Positions 41,701 to 48,709 of a DNA stretch of 64,000 bases are shown piece by piece. Below the pieces are notes generated by a model. The model had not been told where the DNA came from. It made no database searches and saw only the letters and a program-made list of their open reading frames with translations. Made by a program: the position numbers and the translations under genes. Position 1 is the first letter of the stretch, and each line of letters starts with the position of its first letter. Origin of the DNA: Triatoma infestans (taxonomy: Eukaryota > Arthropoda > Insecta > Hemiptera > Reduviidae); contig JAAEAF010004382.1 of NCBI GenBank assembly GCA_011037195.1, forward strand, positions 1 through 64,000, written 5' to 3'.

Positions 41701-44700
41701 TATCTTCAATTGATTTTAATTCTATGAACTTTTTGTTATTATTTAATATTTTATTTTACAGAAACCTTTATGCAAATATGAACAATTAGAGATAAGTGAA
41801 GATATTGAAACTCTGTTCGTAGAATTGACTGCAGTATTATCAGAAATGGAAATTGTCCTCATTATTATGGAGACAGATAATACTGATTTATTAAAAAGTA
41901 AAAATGAATTTAACGAGCTATTTGAAAGAATGCAAAAAGATGCAGCTTCACAACCACTTATAAAAAAACCATACAGATGTAAGTAAAACAGTCAAAATAT
42001 ATATATATCAAAAACTTAAGATACCAGCCTAAGTCTTATTTTCTGTAACAAGATTTTTGCAAAAATCGAGATTACATTTTTTGCAGTACTGTATTAAACT
42101 AGAATTCAGTAATGTTTAATTCTGCGTTTTTCTTGTTAAAGTTGGAGATCTAAAATTGAGAGTTGCACTTGCATTTACCTATACCTTGTAGCTTACAAAA
42201 ATTATTGTAAAATACATCTTTCGTATAGTTCTATTTTAAATATGTGTCGTGTAAAAAAAGTGAGGTACATCAAGCCTTAATGTGAGGTGTATCATCATCT
42301 TGGCCAGAATAAATGGCAAAGAACGTTAAACGTGCTACAGAATATTAAGTTCAAATCTATTAAAGTTTATACTTCAGAATTTTAAATCTTTTAAATGAAA
42401 CGTTTTTAAAATTTGTGAATATGTTTAGATTTTATTTTTGTTTTTCATATTATTTATTTAATTTCATAACACTTGAAGATGGTATTAAAAAAGAAACTGA
42501 TTTTCCTAGCTTTATCATCGTTCATTCATCATTCATTTAAAAAAAAAAAAAAGTTTGAAATAAAATTAAAGCGCATTAATTATTAAGGTAGCAACTTGAT
42601 AGAATGGGCTGAAATTCCCTTGTAAGAAACGTTCGAACTTAGTATTTCGTGTTTCTAAAATAGTAGGATTATGCATCTCAACAAGAAGAGAGAGAGAGAG
42701 AGAAAAAGACAGTGAGTGGCGAACTGAGTTTGCCAAGTTTGTACGCTGGTATTTGCACATTTATGTTACTTTTTCAAGAACTAGTATACGCTGTACAATT
42801 GCTGTAATCTTTTCATTTAAAAAAAAATCATGTATTCCCTTCCCATTATATTGCAGTGTGAAAATTTTTGATCGTTCATGTATATTTACAAGTTAAAAAT
42901 TCTCAGCTTATCGCTGGCACATACATATTTTTCTAAATGTTCTGGATCTCTACGTCACTTCCGGGTGTCCGACCGTATTCCTCAGTTTCCCTAAAATTTA
43001 TGATTGCTCGATGAACCGCAGAAGTGATAGAATTGAACGTTCTGCCACAGTGGTCACTCCTGACTTGGATATGTGGGGGTTCAACATTTTTTTTTTAAAT
43101 ACATTACCTATCATTATTAGCAGCTTGGCTAGATAGAAATCATGAAGTAAGCCAGGTGCCAGGTATAACTTGCATCCCTCCCCTACAATTAAAAATGTTA
43201 AATTAACAATAAATCGGTCACTGTGCACCCAGAGAAGAAGTGTGAAAAAAGAGTTGTACCGTTTGAGTTCGAAAATTAAGTGGTTAACTTAATAGAATTT
43301 TTTATTGTCTAAATAAAGTGTTTCAAAGGAAATCTCAATCAGTTAGCATCGATTCTTTGCTGGGTCATATATCTTAGTGATGTTTTAAGTACCAATACCA
43401 ACATCAAATTTTTATAAATATAAAAATATATATAAATATAATATATAAAAATCCACACATTGGCACAAGCACATCACATCACAAAAAATCTGGTGTGAAA
43501 CACTCATACAACTTTCTCTTACTCCAGTTCTCAAAATTATAATTGACAAATTTTATAGTTTGTGTACCAAATTTAATTAATTTCGTCAAAAACTGAAAAA
43601 ACTGTTCGGTAAAAGCGCACTTCCGGTTTACTATTTTCTTGAAACTCAGAATTTTGGCCATCTATTTATTTCTAATTAATTTTGTTTGGATGATAGAATT
43701 GTATAATCAACTATGAGAGCACTTTAGAGAAAAATATAACCCCACCCCTCCCCTAAAAGTGCCCTTAAATGAATTTTATCAGACTGTTTTAAATAAAAAT
43801 TATACATCTTTGTGGTTTACTTTATATAAGAAGTTTCAACTTTCTACGGTTTTTCGTTTTTGAGCTATGCTGTTCAATACACACACACACACACACACAC
43901 AGAACATTTGCTAAAAACAACTTTTTAACTCCGGGTAAGATCGGGTAAGTAATGTTCATCGCGCTTGTAACCCCCACTCTTATTTTAAAAAATGTAGTAA
44001 GAATATACACTTTTCTATACTAACACAAAGAAATTTTTTATATATTCATATATATATATATTAAATTCTCCAGCGCGACGCCCAACTTTGAACCTCCAAC
44101 TTCCTACCTTTTTATAAAACTCCTGATATACATACAACAGTATGATAGTGTGAATTGCACACTAGTGTACAATTCGTTATACGAACATGTTTAAGGAGCT
44201 CCTATACTGATATACGTTCCTATTCTTTTATGTCTGATTCTCCGATTTGACAACAAAATTATTAAATTAATTTATTTGATTTTTGATTATTATAAACAAT
44301 TGATAATCAGGCCAATATATACAATTTTTACTGACTTAATTTCGTAAATAATACAAAAATGAAAATATTTTGTTGAAATTGAAATATTTGATAAAAATAT
44401 GAAAATTTGTTACTTTTTTATTTAATTTTTTATTTCAAATAGCTGGGGGTTCAGTCGCGCAATCGCGAATACCAGTAGCAGCCACTGTTCTGCCATATAT
44501 CGTACGTTATTTTCTAACGGCATCCTCAAAAGAAATAATCATTTTTCAGTTAATAAAGTTAAACAAATAAAGTAATTTAACGATAAAATTAAAAATAATG
44601 TGGAATTAAAAAAAAAATCATTATGATGTCATTCCTAGACCAAACAGCCACACTAAATGAATGTCTACTATTTTCAGTTTTTATGCCCAAGAAAGTTAGG

Positions 44701-47700
44701 AGTTCTTGTGATTAAAGTATTGTAAATAACATTTATATTAGTTATAAACATAAATATACCAAAGCTAATACAAAGTATAGTATTATGGTTTTTTAATATA
44801 GAAAAATAAGTATCCCATTTTTTCTGAATGTATATGTATTTATATACATATATATTTGTATATAATTTAGTTGCTTATTTTCCGTTTATAGATGCCAAAA
44901 AAAACTACAGTATAAGTAAAGAGAGGATAGATTGACATCAACTGAATCAAAACTAGTTGGCTTAAAATGTAAATGATACTAATGATGTTGTTTGTGAAAT
45001 GCAAATTTAAATTCACCTGTCCCATTAGTTAAAATAACTTAACAGGTTTTTAAATCTTTCGGATAAGAGCAGGATGTCCATGTGTCCACAAGGATTCCCT
45101 CCAACTCAAACCACTACTTTAGATTACATACAAAATTAGACAGAGGGGGGCTTTTGTTGAGAATATTTGAAATATAATATATATATATATATATTTTGTT
45201 TTGTTTTAGATAAAATGTGTTGTGCCCAATTTTCAGCGGATAATACATGGTACAGAGCTTTTGTACTTGATGAATTACAAAATGAAAGATTATTAATTCA
45301 GTATATTGATTATGGAAATGTTGAAGTACTTCCTGCTAAAGAGTTAGTAATAAATTTTATGACAATGTCCGATATTTATGAGATAAATTTTATGTTTTCT
45401 TTAAAGACAATATGTTTTTTTTAATTAAAGTCTTGCAAAATAATGTATAAAAAAAAACTTCTTTTTTTTTTATAGGGTTCATGCCATAGCGAATGAATGG
45501 GTTAAACCGAAAGCACAATCATTTCTATGCTGCCTACATGATATAGAAGTGAATAGTTCAATTCTGCCTAAAAAGGAAATTATGAATAAGTTATCTACTT
45601 GCTTATCAAAAGGGAATTTGAGAGCCGAAATTAAGGTACATAATGTAATACAATAATAATAATAATAATAATAGTAATAATAATAACACCTTAGAAAAGC
45701 TTAACACAACCTTCTCCTATCTCGGGGGGTTAAGCTGTTCGCGTCCGAGAATGTTCTCAAGGATATCCAAATAAACAATATCACTCCAGCCAGCGCAGCC
45801 TTTTCATACTGGGCCACGCGTCGTGGAATGTCTAACCGAAGTCAACGTGTAGGGGGGAAAAAAATATTTCTCCTATCTCAAACCGTGTTGGACATATATA
45901 GAAAATCATTTAACTTTTTCATAATACTATATCATTGTTTCTTAGTACTATATTTTTTTTTAAGTTTGACATATTCATATAGCATTTATAGCTGGGTCAA
46001 TATGACCAAAGTTTAGAGATGAATTCTTGAAGTCGAATGACGAGAACTCTGGATTTATAGTTTTAACGAATTGCGCGCCAAAATATCCGACAAAACTATC
46101 GACTTTTTCTTTTTTTTTCAAGTTCTTTCAAATAATGCATTTGAATAAAAATATTAACTAAATCAGTCTTTTGATTTAAAAATCATAGCTTATCTTCAGT
46201 CATTCATATAATATATAAGGTGCTGCAAGGTAGTGAAGAGCATCTTGCCTCTCCAATGAGATTGCAAACTGAAAAGTACTTATCCTTAAAAATTCATCTC
46301 TTGCATTTTCTTAATGATCGATTCTTCATTTGATTTATTTACAACTTTTATTTAAATGATTTTAAAACAAACAAAAAGATTTAAATAAAAAAAACTTTGA
46401 AAAATAGCAAAAACATTGTTTCGGACAAGATATAAATCAACCTGTATTTGAAAGCTGTCGATTGCATAACAGTTAGAGAAAATTTAAATGCATAAAAACT
46501 ATTTAAAGATTAAAAATTCTCTTGGTTACGTTTTAAAATGTAAAGAAAAAAATAACAGTTCAATACCTGTTTAATAATTGTAAATTTTTTATATTTAAAA
46601 TACCCAACCTGATTTGTGACAGCCGGGAATCTATCAGTTTTCATTTTTCTTTAGATTATATAATGATCAGGTTAAAATAAAATTTTGACCCCAAGGTTGA
46701 AAATTTAAATTCCTTTCGTTTTGAAGAAAATGTCCTAATTTTTTTTTATAAAATAGTAATCTACATTAAAAGCATTGCATATCACATATTTTCAATCAGA
46801 TAATTCCATGTTTACGAATTTGAATATTGAAACTGTTTGTGCTTGAAATAAAAGTAATATAATATATTCGTTCATTGTAAAATATAACGGCTGTGGCAAA
46901 GGACTAACGAGGAAATAAAGCACTTTTTAAAGTTATGGACTTTTCAGCTACCTTATGTATCTATCTATTTATATATCTAAGTTGCTGCTTATTTCCCCCT
47001 TTATAAATAAACACAAAAACTACTGCATAAGTAGAAAATGTGGGAGATTGACATCAACTGAATCAAAACAAGCACAGCTGACAAATAAGGAACTGTTAAG
47101 GTGGATGGCTAGAAATTAATTAGCATTTTGGGAGGTGACTAATTAGAAGGAAAGTTAATTAGAATTTTTTAAGGAAGGGATTAGCTCAGTGGTAGCGCGC
47201 TGGATTAGCAACGTGGATGGTCCCGGGTTCGAGGAGTCCAGCTGCTGCTCTTAGATTTTTTATTCCTAGGAGCCTCTTACAGCTTACTGTCCGGTGATGG
47301 ACAGTGTTGTCTTTAATAACGAGAGAACACTGTCCGGGGGCCGGCAGTGCTGTAAGAAGGCTCCGAACTTTAGATAGCATAGGGTTTAGTCCCTCCCAAA
47401 AGACAATAAATAAATAAAAAATAGAATTTTAATGAAGTTAATTAGAAACCTTATGAAGGGCACCGGAAGGTGTTCGAAACGACAATCAGTTGCTTCAAGC
47501 ATGAGGTCCATCAATCATCTTCGTTTGTATGTAGAATATGTTCGGTAACTCGATCTGGTAAACAGATGGATCCAAAACTCCGACTGGGGTCGGAGCTGGG
47601 GTCTACGGGGGCAGGCCTAAAGTTAAAATTAAGGTCAGCCTAGGGAAGTACGCCAGGTCTTTCAGGCTGAAGTCGTGGCGTTACAACTCTACGCTAGGGA

Positions 47701-48697
47701 GATTATAAGGCAAAGGATAGTGGGTAGAAGAGTGGCCATATACTCTGACAGTCAGGCAGACCTGAAGGCACTTTCCTCACACCAAATAGTCTCAAGACTG
47801 GTGTGGGACTGCCTACTTGCCCTCAGCGAGGTGGGTACTCGGAATAAACTGACACTCGCCTGGGTGCCGGGGCATGCGGGGTTCCTGGGCAATGAGAGGG
47901 AGGATGCCCTAGCGAGGGAGGGCTCGCAGGATAACTTTATAGGCCCCGAACCCTTCTGCGGCTTGTCCAGGAGCTCATCCAAACTTCTATCAAGGGGTGG
48001 ATAGAAGATCAGCGTCTGCGTTGGTGGGAGGGAACACCAGGACAGAGGCAGGCAAAGCTCTTCATTAAAAGACATTTGCCTAAATTTACCAAAGACCTAC
48101 TGAGCCAAACCCGAAGGGATATAAGGTTAATTGTGGGTCTACTAACAGGGCATTGTAGGCTGAATAGACACATGCACCACCTACAACTTGCGGATAGTGC
48201 GCCATGCCGATTCTGCAAGGTAGAGGAGGAGACCCCGGCGCACATCCTTTGTGAGTGCGCCGGCCTGGCGAGGATTAGGTTTCTTCAATTGGGGACGGGC
48301 AATCCCGAAGCTGAAAGCTTCATGACGGAGCCGCTCTCAGCTTTGCTAGGATTGATTAGGAGGGCAAAGCTGGGGGCTGTTCTGTAACTTAAGGGGATCC
48401 ACAATAGACCTCAACTTGTAGGTCGCAGTGGAATAAGGCTCCCCCCCCCCGATTCCATTCTATTCTATGTAAAATATTGACAGCGGCAAAACATTAACAT
48501 TGTTTTATCGAAAGTAGTTCCTTTTTATTTTTATTTTTTCTTATATAAAAATGTTTTAATTTTATTTATTTATCACTTCATTTGTTTTTTAATTCCAGAC
48601 ACGATCTTTAGTAAATGGAGTAGAACTGTTTTATGGTGATGAATTGGCGTATCAGTCATTGATCGATGAAGGTATTTTCATTAAAACGTCCCCCTAA
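6154..48697 (+). CDS. qin: RNF17/Qin-like multi-Tudor protein (28 exons, N-terminus missing)
   Basis: I assembled this gene from splice signals and frame continuity. Exons: 6154-6345, 8348-8496, 8590-8768, 11204-11359, 11499-11660, 11752-11884, 14812-14946, 15637-15793, 15885-16013, 17066-17168, 19639-19814, 19957-20186, 21186-21237, 26540-26739, 26831-26984, 29057-29266, 29346-29494, 33086-33215, 33624-33765, 33862-34013, 37412-37555, 37631-37738, 39361-39543, 41456-41677, 41762-41978, 45210-45342, 45476-45635, 48599-48697. All are bounded by AG and GT, and together give 1451 codons plus stop with no frame break. A helical N-terminal part is followed by five extended Tudor domains. In RNF17/Qin a RING and B-box precede this; those exons are not visible. 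Family members act in germline nuage, regulating piRNA ping-pong. Other multi-Tudor proteins (TDRD1, TDRD6) cannot be fully excluded, but the helical start and five Tudors favour RNF17/Qin. Confidence 0.75.
6450..6835 (+). repeat. dispersed family S, copy 2
   Basis: Contains AGAGGAAGTATTTCGATAAC, TTTTCACCGGAAATACACGG, TCAACCGGAAGTACCGCTTT and CTTTTATTTGAAATATTT in the same order as copy 1, but shorter. Repeat T copy 2 (6840-7050) follows directly. It lies in the intron between Tudor exons 1 and 2. Confidence 0.65.
7100..7880 (-). mobile_element. decayed LINE reverse-transcriptase fragment
   Basis: On the - strand, scattered motifs in the right order resemble a LINE reverse transcriptase: ILITELRDGRMSEDLSLIKT, then KYRGICLKSSITRIMGRII and RNRLESS, then KALKQGCV, and a later VMIRKLKTRIREL. 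Several frameshifts and stops make it a relic. Confidence 0.45.
8870..10065. other. intron sequence between Tudor exons 3 and 4, unrecognised
   Basis: AT-rich with short A and T runs. No coding exon or known element recognised. A G-run (GGGGGGGGGAGAGAGG) lies near 9232-9247. Confidence 0.4.
10066..10340. repeat. foldback element with hammerhead-ribozyme-like arms
   Basis: The ends are inverted: AGCAAAAAATTAGTTG near 10076 and CAACTAATTTTTTGCTTG near 10319. On the - strand the inner left arm reads CCTGAGGA, GGACACC, AAA, GGTGTCC, GAAACGTC (10148-10183). This matches the minimal hammerhead layout CUGANGA, stem II, GAAA. The right arm (+ strand, about 10230-10275) carries a diverged copy, GGACACCAAAGATGTCCGG then AAAC. 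Minimal hammerheads are known from termini of Penelope-like retroelements. Cleavage activity is inferred, not shown. Confidence 0.6.
11204..15793 (+). CDS. qin: Tudor gene exons 4-8: Ser-rich linker and extended Tudor domain 1
   Basis: Exon 11204-11359 is a Ser/Asp-rich linker. Exon 11499-11660 opens the extended domain with the nuclease-fold strand ending SPSDFYVHRLG. Exon 11752-11884 is the Tudor core (about residues 280-323 of the visible protein), with FVEQDNYWYR and VHFIDFGNIE. Cage positions F, Y, F, F and the Asn of FGN are all present. Exons 14812-14946 and 15637-15793 finish the domain with the typical PLALRCKLANCYP strand and a long helix. Methyl-arginine binding is predicted from the conserved cage. 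The intron at 11885-14811 holds a foldback copy and a SINE; that at 14947-15636 holds a LINE scrap. Confidence 0.8.
12036..12232. repeat. foldback element, copy 2 (partial)
   Basis: Begins GGATCCGTCGTAGCATGCAT and ends CGACGGATAAAAATACCAGA. It shares the AAGTGTGAGTGTAACAGAAA and GATGGATGAAAATCCGAAAC blocks with 1751-2145. Most of the left arm is deleted. It lies in the intron after Tudor exon 6. Confidence 0.7.
12240..13485. other. intron sequence, unrecognised
   Basis: No exon or known element supported. A run of CTTTATTCTTTCTCTTTA repeats occurs near 12345-12395. Confidence 0.35.
13489..13720 (+). mobile_element. tRNA-derived SINE, copy 1
   Basis: The head GGGGATTAGCTCAGTAACGC and CGCTGGATTCG resemble a tRNA 5' half (A box). 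GGCTTCGAATCCAGC is a B-box-like stretch. The body (CCTAGAAGCCTCTATAGCTC, GGGCAGTGTTGTCTATAGC, CGGAGGCCGGCAGTGC) is shared with copies at 20733, 32668, 33380 and 47171. Confidence 0.75.
13721..14811. other. intron sequence, unrecognised
   Basis: AT-rich; no exon or recognised repeat. The Tudor exon 7 acceptor ends it at 14811. Confidence 0.35.
15105..15245 (+). mobile_element. 3' scrap of RNase-H LINE, copy 1
   Basis: GCCACTTTCAGCTTTGGTAG, CTGATTAAGAGGGCGAAACT and the run to ATAGACCTCTTATTGTAGG repeat the 3' end of the elements at 47450-48470 and 54655-55195. Only the last ~140 bases remain. Confidence 0.7.
15885..21237 (+). CDS. qin: Tudor gene exons 9-13: extended Tudor domain 2 (degenerate cage)
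   Basis: Exons 15885-16013, 17066-17168, 19639-19814, 19957-20186 and 21186-21237 encode a complete extended Tudor domain: the HVIDPDHFYIIIKQ strand, the core FSGDKNWYRAEV and VFYIDFGISEV, then PPQALRCRLADVEPLG and the C-terminal nuclease-like half. The aromatic positions F, Y, Y and F survive. The Asn that follows Gly in active Tudor cages is Ile here (FGIS instead of FGNS), so methyl-arginine binding is probably lost or weak. The introns carry SINE copies and a foldback element at 18601-18842. Confidence 0.8.
16028..16107. repeat. short inverted repeat in intron
   Basis: TTAATAAAAAAGACCTTTT and, inverted, AAAAGGTCTTTTTTATTAA form a ~19 bp stem with a ~40 base loop. It starts 14 bases after the donor of Tudor exon 9. 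Confidence 0.6.
16658..16880 (+). mobile_element. tRNA-derived SINE, copy 2 (diverged)
   Basis: GGGAGGGATTAGTTCAGTGA and TTAGCGCGCTGGACT give the tRNA-like head with an A box, and CGTCCGAGGTTGGAGT stands where the B box should be. The body is diverged from the other copies. Confidence 0.6.
17169..18600. other. intron with a tRNA-like SINE fragment at 17753-17850
   Basis: TCACGCGTTAGTCTAGAGGT and GAGGATTCAGGATTTGATTT resemble the A and B boxes of a second SINE type (compare 23295-23390). The remainder is AT-rich and unrecognised. Confidence 0.4.
18601..18842. repeat. foldback element, copy 3
   Basis: Starts GTCCGGTATTTTATCCGTCC and ends GGATAAAATACCGGAC. It shares the arm sequences of 1751-2145, with much of the left arm missing between 18660 and 18670. 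It lies in the intron between Tudor exons 10 and 11. Confidence 0.75.
20733..20957 (+). mobile_element. tRNA-derived SINE, copy 3
   Basis: GCGCACTGAACTAGCAACGC and CGGTGCGATTCCAGCGGT form the tRNA-like head. The body has AGGAGCCTGTATAGCTCA and GCATAGGGTTTGTCC, followed by an A-rich tail. It lies in the intron before Tudor exon 13. Confidence 0.7.
21560..23225 (+). repeat. dispersed family S, longest copy with internal tandem units
   Basis: Successive ~300-350 base units repeat the same order of landmarks: ACCGGAAGTGCG, CGCGATTTTCTC, AAAATGGCTCCGAYGATTTT, CTTTTATTTGAAACATTT, TTCATTTAAGG.CACTTTT and TTAATTAGAATTAAATA. The copy also holds the head, TTTTCACCGGAAATATCCGT with a (GT)n tract. It ends at 23195-23219 with AAGAGAAAGTTGTGTGAGTG and TTTCACACCAGAT, a terminus shared with most S copies. 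It is non-coding. Confidence 0.75.
23295..23390 (+). mobile_element. second tRNA-like SINE head
   Basis: GGGTGTTAGTGTAGTGGTTA fits an A box and CCCAGTTCGAGTCCCGCG a B box. The acceptor and anticodon stems do not pair properly, so this is a SINE head or tRNA relic and not a tRNA gene. Confidence 0.5.
23735..24412 (+). mobile_element. LINE reverse-transcriptase C-terminal fragment
   Basis: Two frames together give the thumb and post-RT region: KELADQAGKAGLKIYAEKTK then a frameshift near 23898, and NACIIPCLLYGAQTWSMTRR, WAGHVARA and GRQYIRWRDEIQKFVGT. The final stop is at 24412-24414. This is typical of RTE-like insect LINEs. It is 5'-truncated, with the palm domain missing. It lies 30 bases from the oppositely oriented LINE at 24446. 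Confidence 0.75.
24446..26049 (-). mobile_element. LINE with near-intact reverse transcriptase, 11-bp target duplication
   Basis: A ~500-codon open frame on the - strand (stop at 24467) encodes fingers-palm motifs NKSPGEDSISVEMLKQGG, NYRGISLLSAVYKKILA, QCGFRKGRSTVDHIF, LRQGDPLSPVLFNL, the catalytic AYADDVALI, and a post-RT region LRWLGHLHRM and RGRPRLRWLQDVEADL. The endonuclease domain is absent (5' truncation). The 3' end is an AAG repeat (24446-24460). AATTAGTTATT flanks both ends (24435-24445 and 26050-26060). The RT frame has no internal stop, suggesting a recent insertion. It resembles RTE-type elements; the clade is not certain. Confidence 0.9.
26323..26443. repeat. small foldback (MITE-like) with 44-bp arms
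   Basis: ATTGTGTAATGGTACCGGAA through ACAACAGAGAG is repeated inverted at 26401-26443 with about two mismatches, and the loop is ~35 bases. No coding content. It lies about 100 bases upstream of Tudor exon 14. Confidence 0.75.
26494..26526 (+). repeat. S-family 3' terminus next to Tudor exon 14 acceptor
   Basis: AAGAGAAAGTAATGTGAGTG and TTTCATACCAGAATT match the shared S terminus. The exon 14 acceptor TTTACAG follows 13 bases later, so the branch and pyrimidine region of this intron may derive partly from the repeat. Confidence 0.5.
26540..33215 (+). CDS. qin: Tudor gene exons 14-18: extended Tudor domain 3 (cage lost) and linker
   Basis: Exons 26540-26739, 26831-26984, 29057-29266, 29346-29494 and 33086-33215. 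The core is recognisable from KIDNKWHRAIIEEI and LIRVYVPDEGITEVV, but three of the four aromatic cage positions and the Asn are replaced (H for Y, E for Y, I for N). This looks like a structural or protein-binding Tudor and not a methyl-arginine reader. The junction GTA-ATG between exons 14 and 15, and the one between exons 17 and 18 (NV|TKW), use donors preceded by GT, so the visible GTGTAAGT and GTGTATGT must be cut after the first GT to keep frame. Exon 18 is an acidic linker. Confidence 0.75.
27100..28900. other. intron 15 with repeat fragments
   Basis: 27378-27450 (CTTCAATTTAAAGATCTCGT, GGAGGGGTGGACTTGCCCAC, CTGGCGTCTTC) recurs at 34264-34337. ACAACGTTTCGGTCCCCTGA at 27183-27202 resembles the CGTTTCG motif of the ribozyme-like foldbacks, but the core is not intact. 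The rest is unrecognised. Confidence 0.45.
29534..29906. repeat. ~373 bp near-perfect palindrome with 11-bp target duplication
   Basis: Arms of about 150 bases (29534-29690 and 29712-29876) are inverted copies. Landmarks are AAAAGGATTGTGAGTTTCGG, GCCAACGTTTCGACAAATAT and TTTCAAGTTTGATATGTTTT. TAGCTATTTAT flanks both sides (29523-29533 and 29907-29917). Each arm contains CCTTGAAAAAGGC...GTCGAAACGTTGG, a degraded form of the hammerhead-like layout at 10066-10340. It is inserted 28 bases after the Tudor exon 17 donor. Confidence 0.8.
29918..32640. other. intron 17: decayed LINE traces and an LTR-like stretch
   Basis: Short + strand reverse-transcriptase traces occur at 31188-31245 (KIIPLHKKGSKTNMENK) and 32405-32455 (NWSGYIARRLN). 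At 31440-31700 a TATAAATA box is followed by four near-repeats of ACAGTT(C) and a C-rich, LTR-like tail. A (TTA)n tract lies at 32600-32632. The remainder is unrecognised. Confidence 0.4.
32668..32880 (-). mobile_element. tRNA-derived SINE, copy 4
   Basis: Reverse orientation. It contains ACTGCTGGACTCGAACCCGG (B box complement), GGACAGTGTTCTCTCGTTAC, AACACTGTCCATCACCGGAC and the A-box complement near 32852-32875. The internal GTCCGGTGATGGACAG stem is well kept. It lies in the same intron as the palindrome. Confidence 0.75.
33380..33590 (-). mobile_element. tRNA-derived SINE, copy 5 (partial)
   Basis: TGGTCATTGGCGCTCGAAGT, GGACAGTGTTCTTTCGTTAC and CATCGGACAGTGAGCTTTGG match the SINE body in reverse. 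The tRNA-like head is poorly preserved. It fills most of the intron between Tudor exons 18 and 19. Confidence 0.65.
33624..39543 (+). CDS. qin: Tudor gene exons 19-23: extended Tudor domain 4 (intact cage)
   Basis: Exons 33624-33765, 33862-34013, 37412-37555, 37631-37738 and 39361-39543. Core motifs are YFVDKKWYRGLV and VLVQFVDYGNVDP, keeping Y/F, Y, F, Y and the cage Asn. The domain continues with PVQATCFKLHTIAP and ends with NCRVELEAIADGYG joined to IKRLIMANGKDA, the typical end of the nuclease-like half. The last exon then runs into a Glu/Asp-rich linker. The junction 37738|39361 is phase 0/0. The intron at 34014-37411 contains a LINE nested in an S repeat. Confidence 0.8.
34430..34989 (-). 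repeat. family S copy 4, left part (split by a LINE)
   Basis: Begins on the + strand with ATCTGGTATGAAACACTCAC, the complement of the S 3' terminus, and continues through AAAGCGCACTTCCGATTTAC and CGCGAAAAAGTGAAAAAATC. The other half resumes at 36295 after the LINE. Confidence 0.75.
34990..36294 (-). mobile_element. LINE C-terminal half nested in family S, 18-bp target duplication
   Basis: A 280-codon - strand frame (36228 to 35386) reads as the post-RT region of a LINE: VLLYCSEIWASAY, HLPRNTPSAYVRLETGMP and a Cys/His knuckle FCPTC..NLQHFFWLCPFYE. The low-coordinate end carries a GAAT repeat tail. TTTAATTCTAATTAATAT flanks both sides (34972-34989 and 36295-36312). It is 5'-truncated, so only the C-terminal part was integrated. 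It is a different clade from the 24.4 kb element. Confidence 0.85.
36295..36830 (-). repeat. family S copy 4, right part
   Basis: Continues the split copy with AAAAGTGCCCTTAAATGAAT, GGAGCCATTTTTGAGAAAAA, TACTTCCGGTTGAGG and a CA-rich tract. It ends with ATTTCCGGTGAAAACTCTAT and GGAGTAAGAGAAAGTAA. Confidence 0.7.
36831..37411. other. intron sequence with two S-family termini
   Basis: S-like 3' ends occur at 36914-36947 (AGAGAAAGTCTAGTGAGTGT) and 37290-37320 (AAGAGAAAGTCACTG, TTTTCACACCAGATT). The second lies about 90 bases before the Tudor exon 21 acceptor. Confidence 0.45.
37739..39360. other. intron 22, unrecognised
   Basis: No supported exon or known element. An exon-like stretch at 38874-39000 was considered and rejected because it breaks the phase. 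Confidence 0.4.
40042..41268 (+). pseudogene. unidentified 409-codon decayed coding frame inside Tudor intron 23
   Basis: One + strand frame runs 409 codons from after the TGA at 40039 to a TAA at 41266-41268, with five interrupting stops: TGA at 40396 and 40912, then TGA, TGA and TAG before 41075. The stretch 40399-40911 alone is 171 codons without a stop. Base composition is richer in G+C and codon-like compared with the surrounding intron. Legible pieces include FQMLSSIAGPSTINSM, FYKYIVQWYDHRPLFLDLS, PLEEMSELARLRTF and GKVAHYHVCLVLAPPIPP. I do not recognise the protein. It could be an endogenous viral insertion, a transposon protein or a processed host pseudogene. It is flanked by Tudor exons 23 and 24. 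Confidence 0.5.
41456..48697 (+). CDS. qin: Tudor gene exons 24-28: acidic linker and extended Tudor domain 5, stop
   Basis: Exon 41456-41677 is strongly acidic (long Asp/Glu runs) and begins with an exact tandem duplication of an 8-codon unit, DEEEVSKG. Exon 41762-41978 is helical. Exons 45210-45342, 45476-45635 and 48599-48697 form Tudor domain 5: FSADNTWYRAFV, LIQYIDYGNVEVL, SFLCCLHDIEV and a C-terminal VELFYGDELAYQSLIDEG. The cage F, Y, Y, Y and Asn are all present. Reading on through 48671 gives a stop at 48695-48697 after EGIFIKTSP. A donor at 48672 could instead splice to 52156 (separate entry). Confidence 0.8.
41979..43475. other. intron 25, left part, unrecognised
   Basis: AT-rich. 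A (GA)n tract lies at 42686-42701. No exon or known element supported. Confidence 0.35.
43480..43920 (-). repeat. dispersed family S, copy 5
   Basis: Begins ATCTGGTGTGAAACACTCAT and ACTTTCTCTTACTCCAGTTC (terminus complement). It continues through AAAGCGCACTTCCGGTTTAC and AAAAGTGCCCTTAAATGAAT to a (CA)n tract at 43880-43900. Confidence 0.75.
43921..45209. other. intron 25, right part, unrecognised
   Basis: AT-rich with (TA)n runs at 44049-44060 and 45177-45193. No exon supported before the acceptor at 45209. Confidence 0.35.
45652..47164. other. intron 27, left part, with AAT microsatellite
   Basis: An (AAT)n tract occupies about 45649-45686. The rest is AT-rich with no recognised element. 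Confidence 0.4.
47171..47420 (+). mobile_element. tRNA-derived SINE, best-preserved copy
   Basis: AAGGAAGGGATTAGCTCAGT then GGTAGCGCGCTGG gives a canonical A box. GGTCCCGGGTTCGAGGAGTC is the B box with a small insertion. The body contains the stem TGTCCGGTGATGGACAGTG, GGGGGCCGGCAGTGCTGT and GCATAGGGTTTAGTCC, then an AATAAATAAATAAA tail. This copy defines the family of at least six in the window. Confidence 0.8.
47450..48470 (+). mobile_element. LINE 3' end with RNase H and zinc knuckle, copy 2
   Basis: Frames at 47570-48004 and 48076-48387 encode a decayed RNase H (TDGSKTPTGVGAGVYGG, RVAIYSDSQADLKAL, LAWVPGHAGFLGNEREDALA) and a C-terminal knuckle (CRFCKVEEETPAHILCECAG, LSALLGLIRRAKLG). This architecture is typical of R1/I-type LINEs. 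Frameshifts occur near 47640-47680 and 48000. It ends ~130 bases before Tudor exon 28. Confidence 0.8.
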
Positions 48698-48709
48698 AAA
48701 AAAAAAAAT

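Noticed and set aside
45649..45686. CRISPR-like or direct repeat array
   Set aside because: A simple AAT microsatellite; no spaced repeats anywhere in the window fit a CRISPR array.
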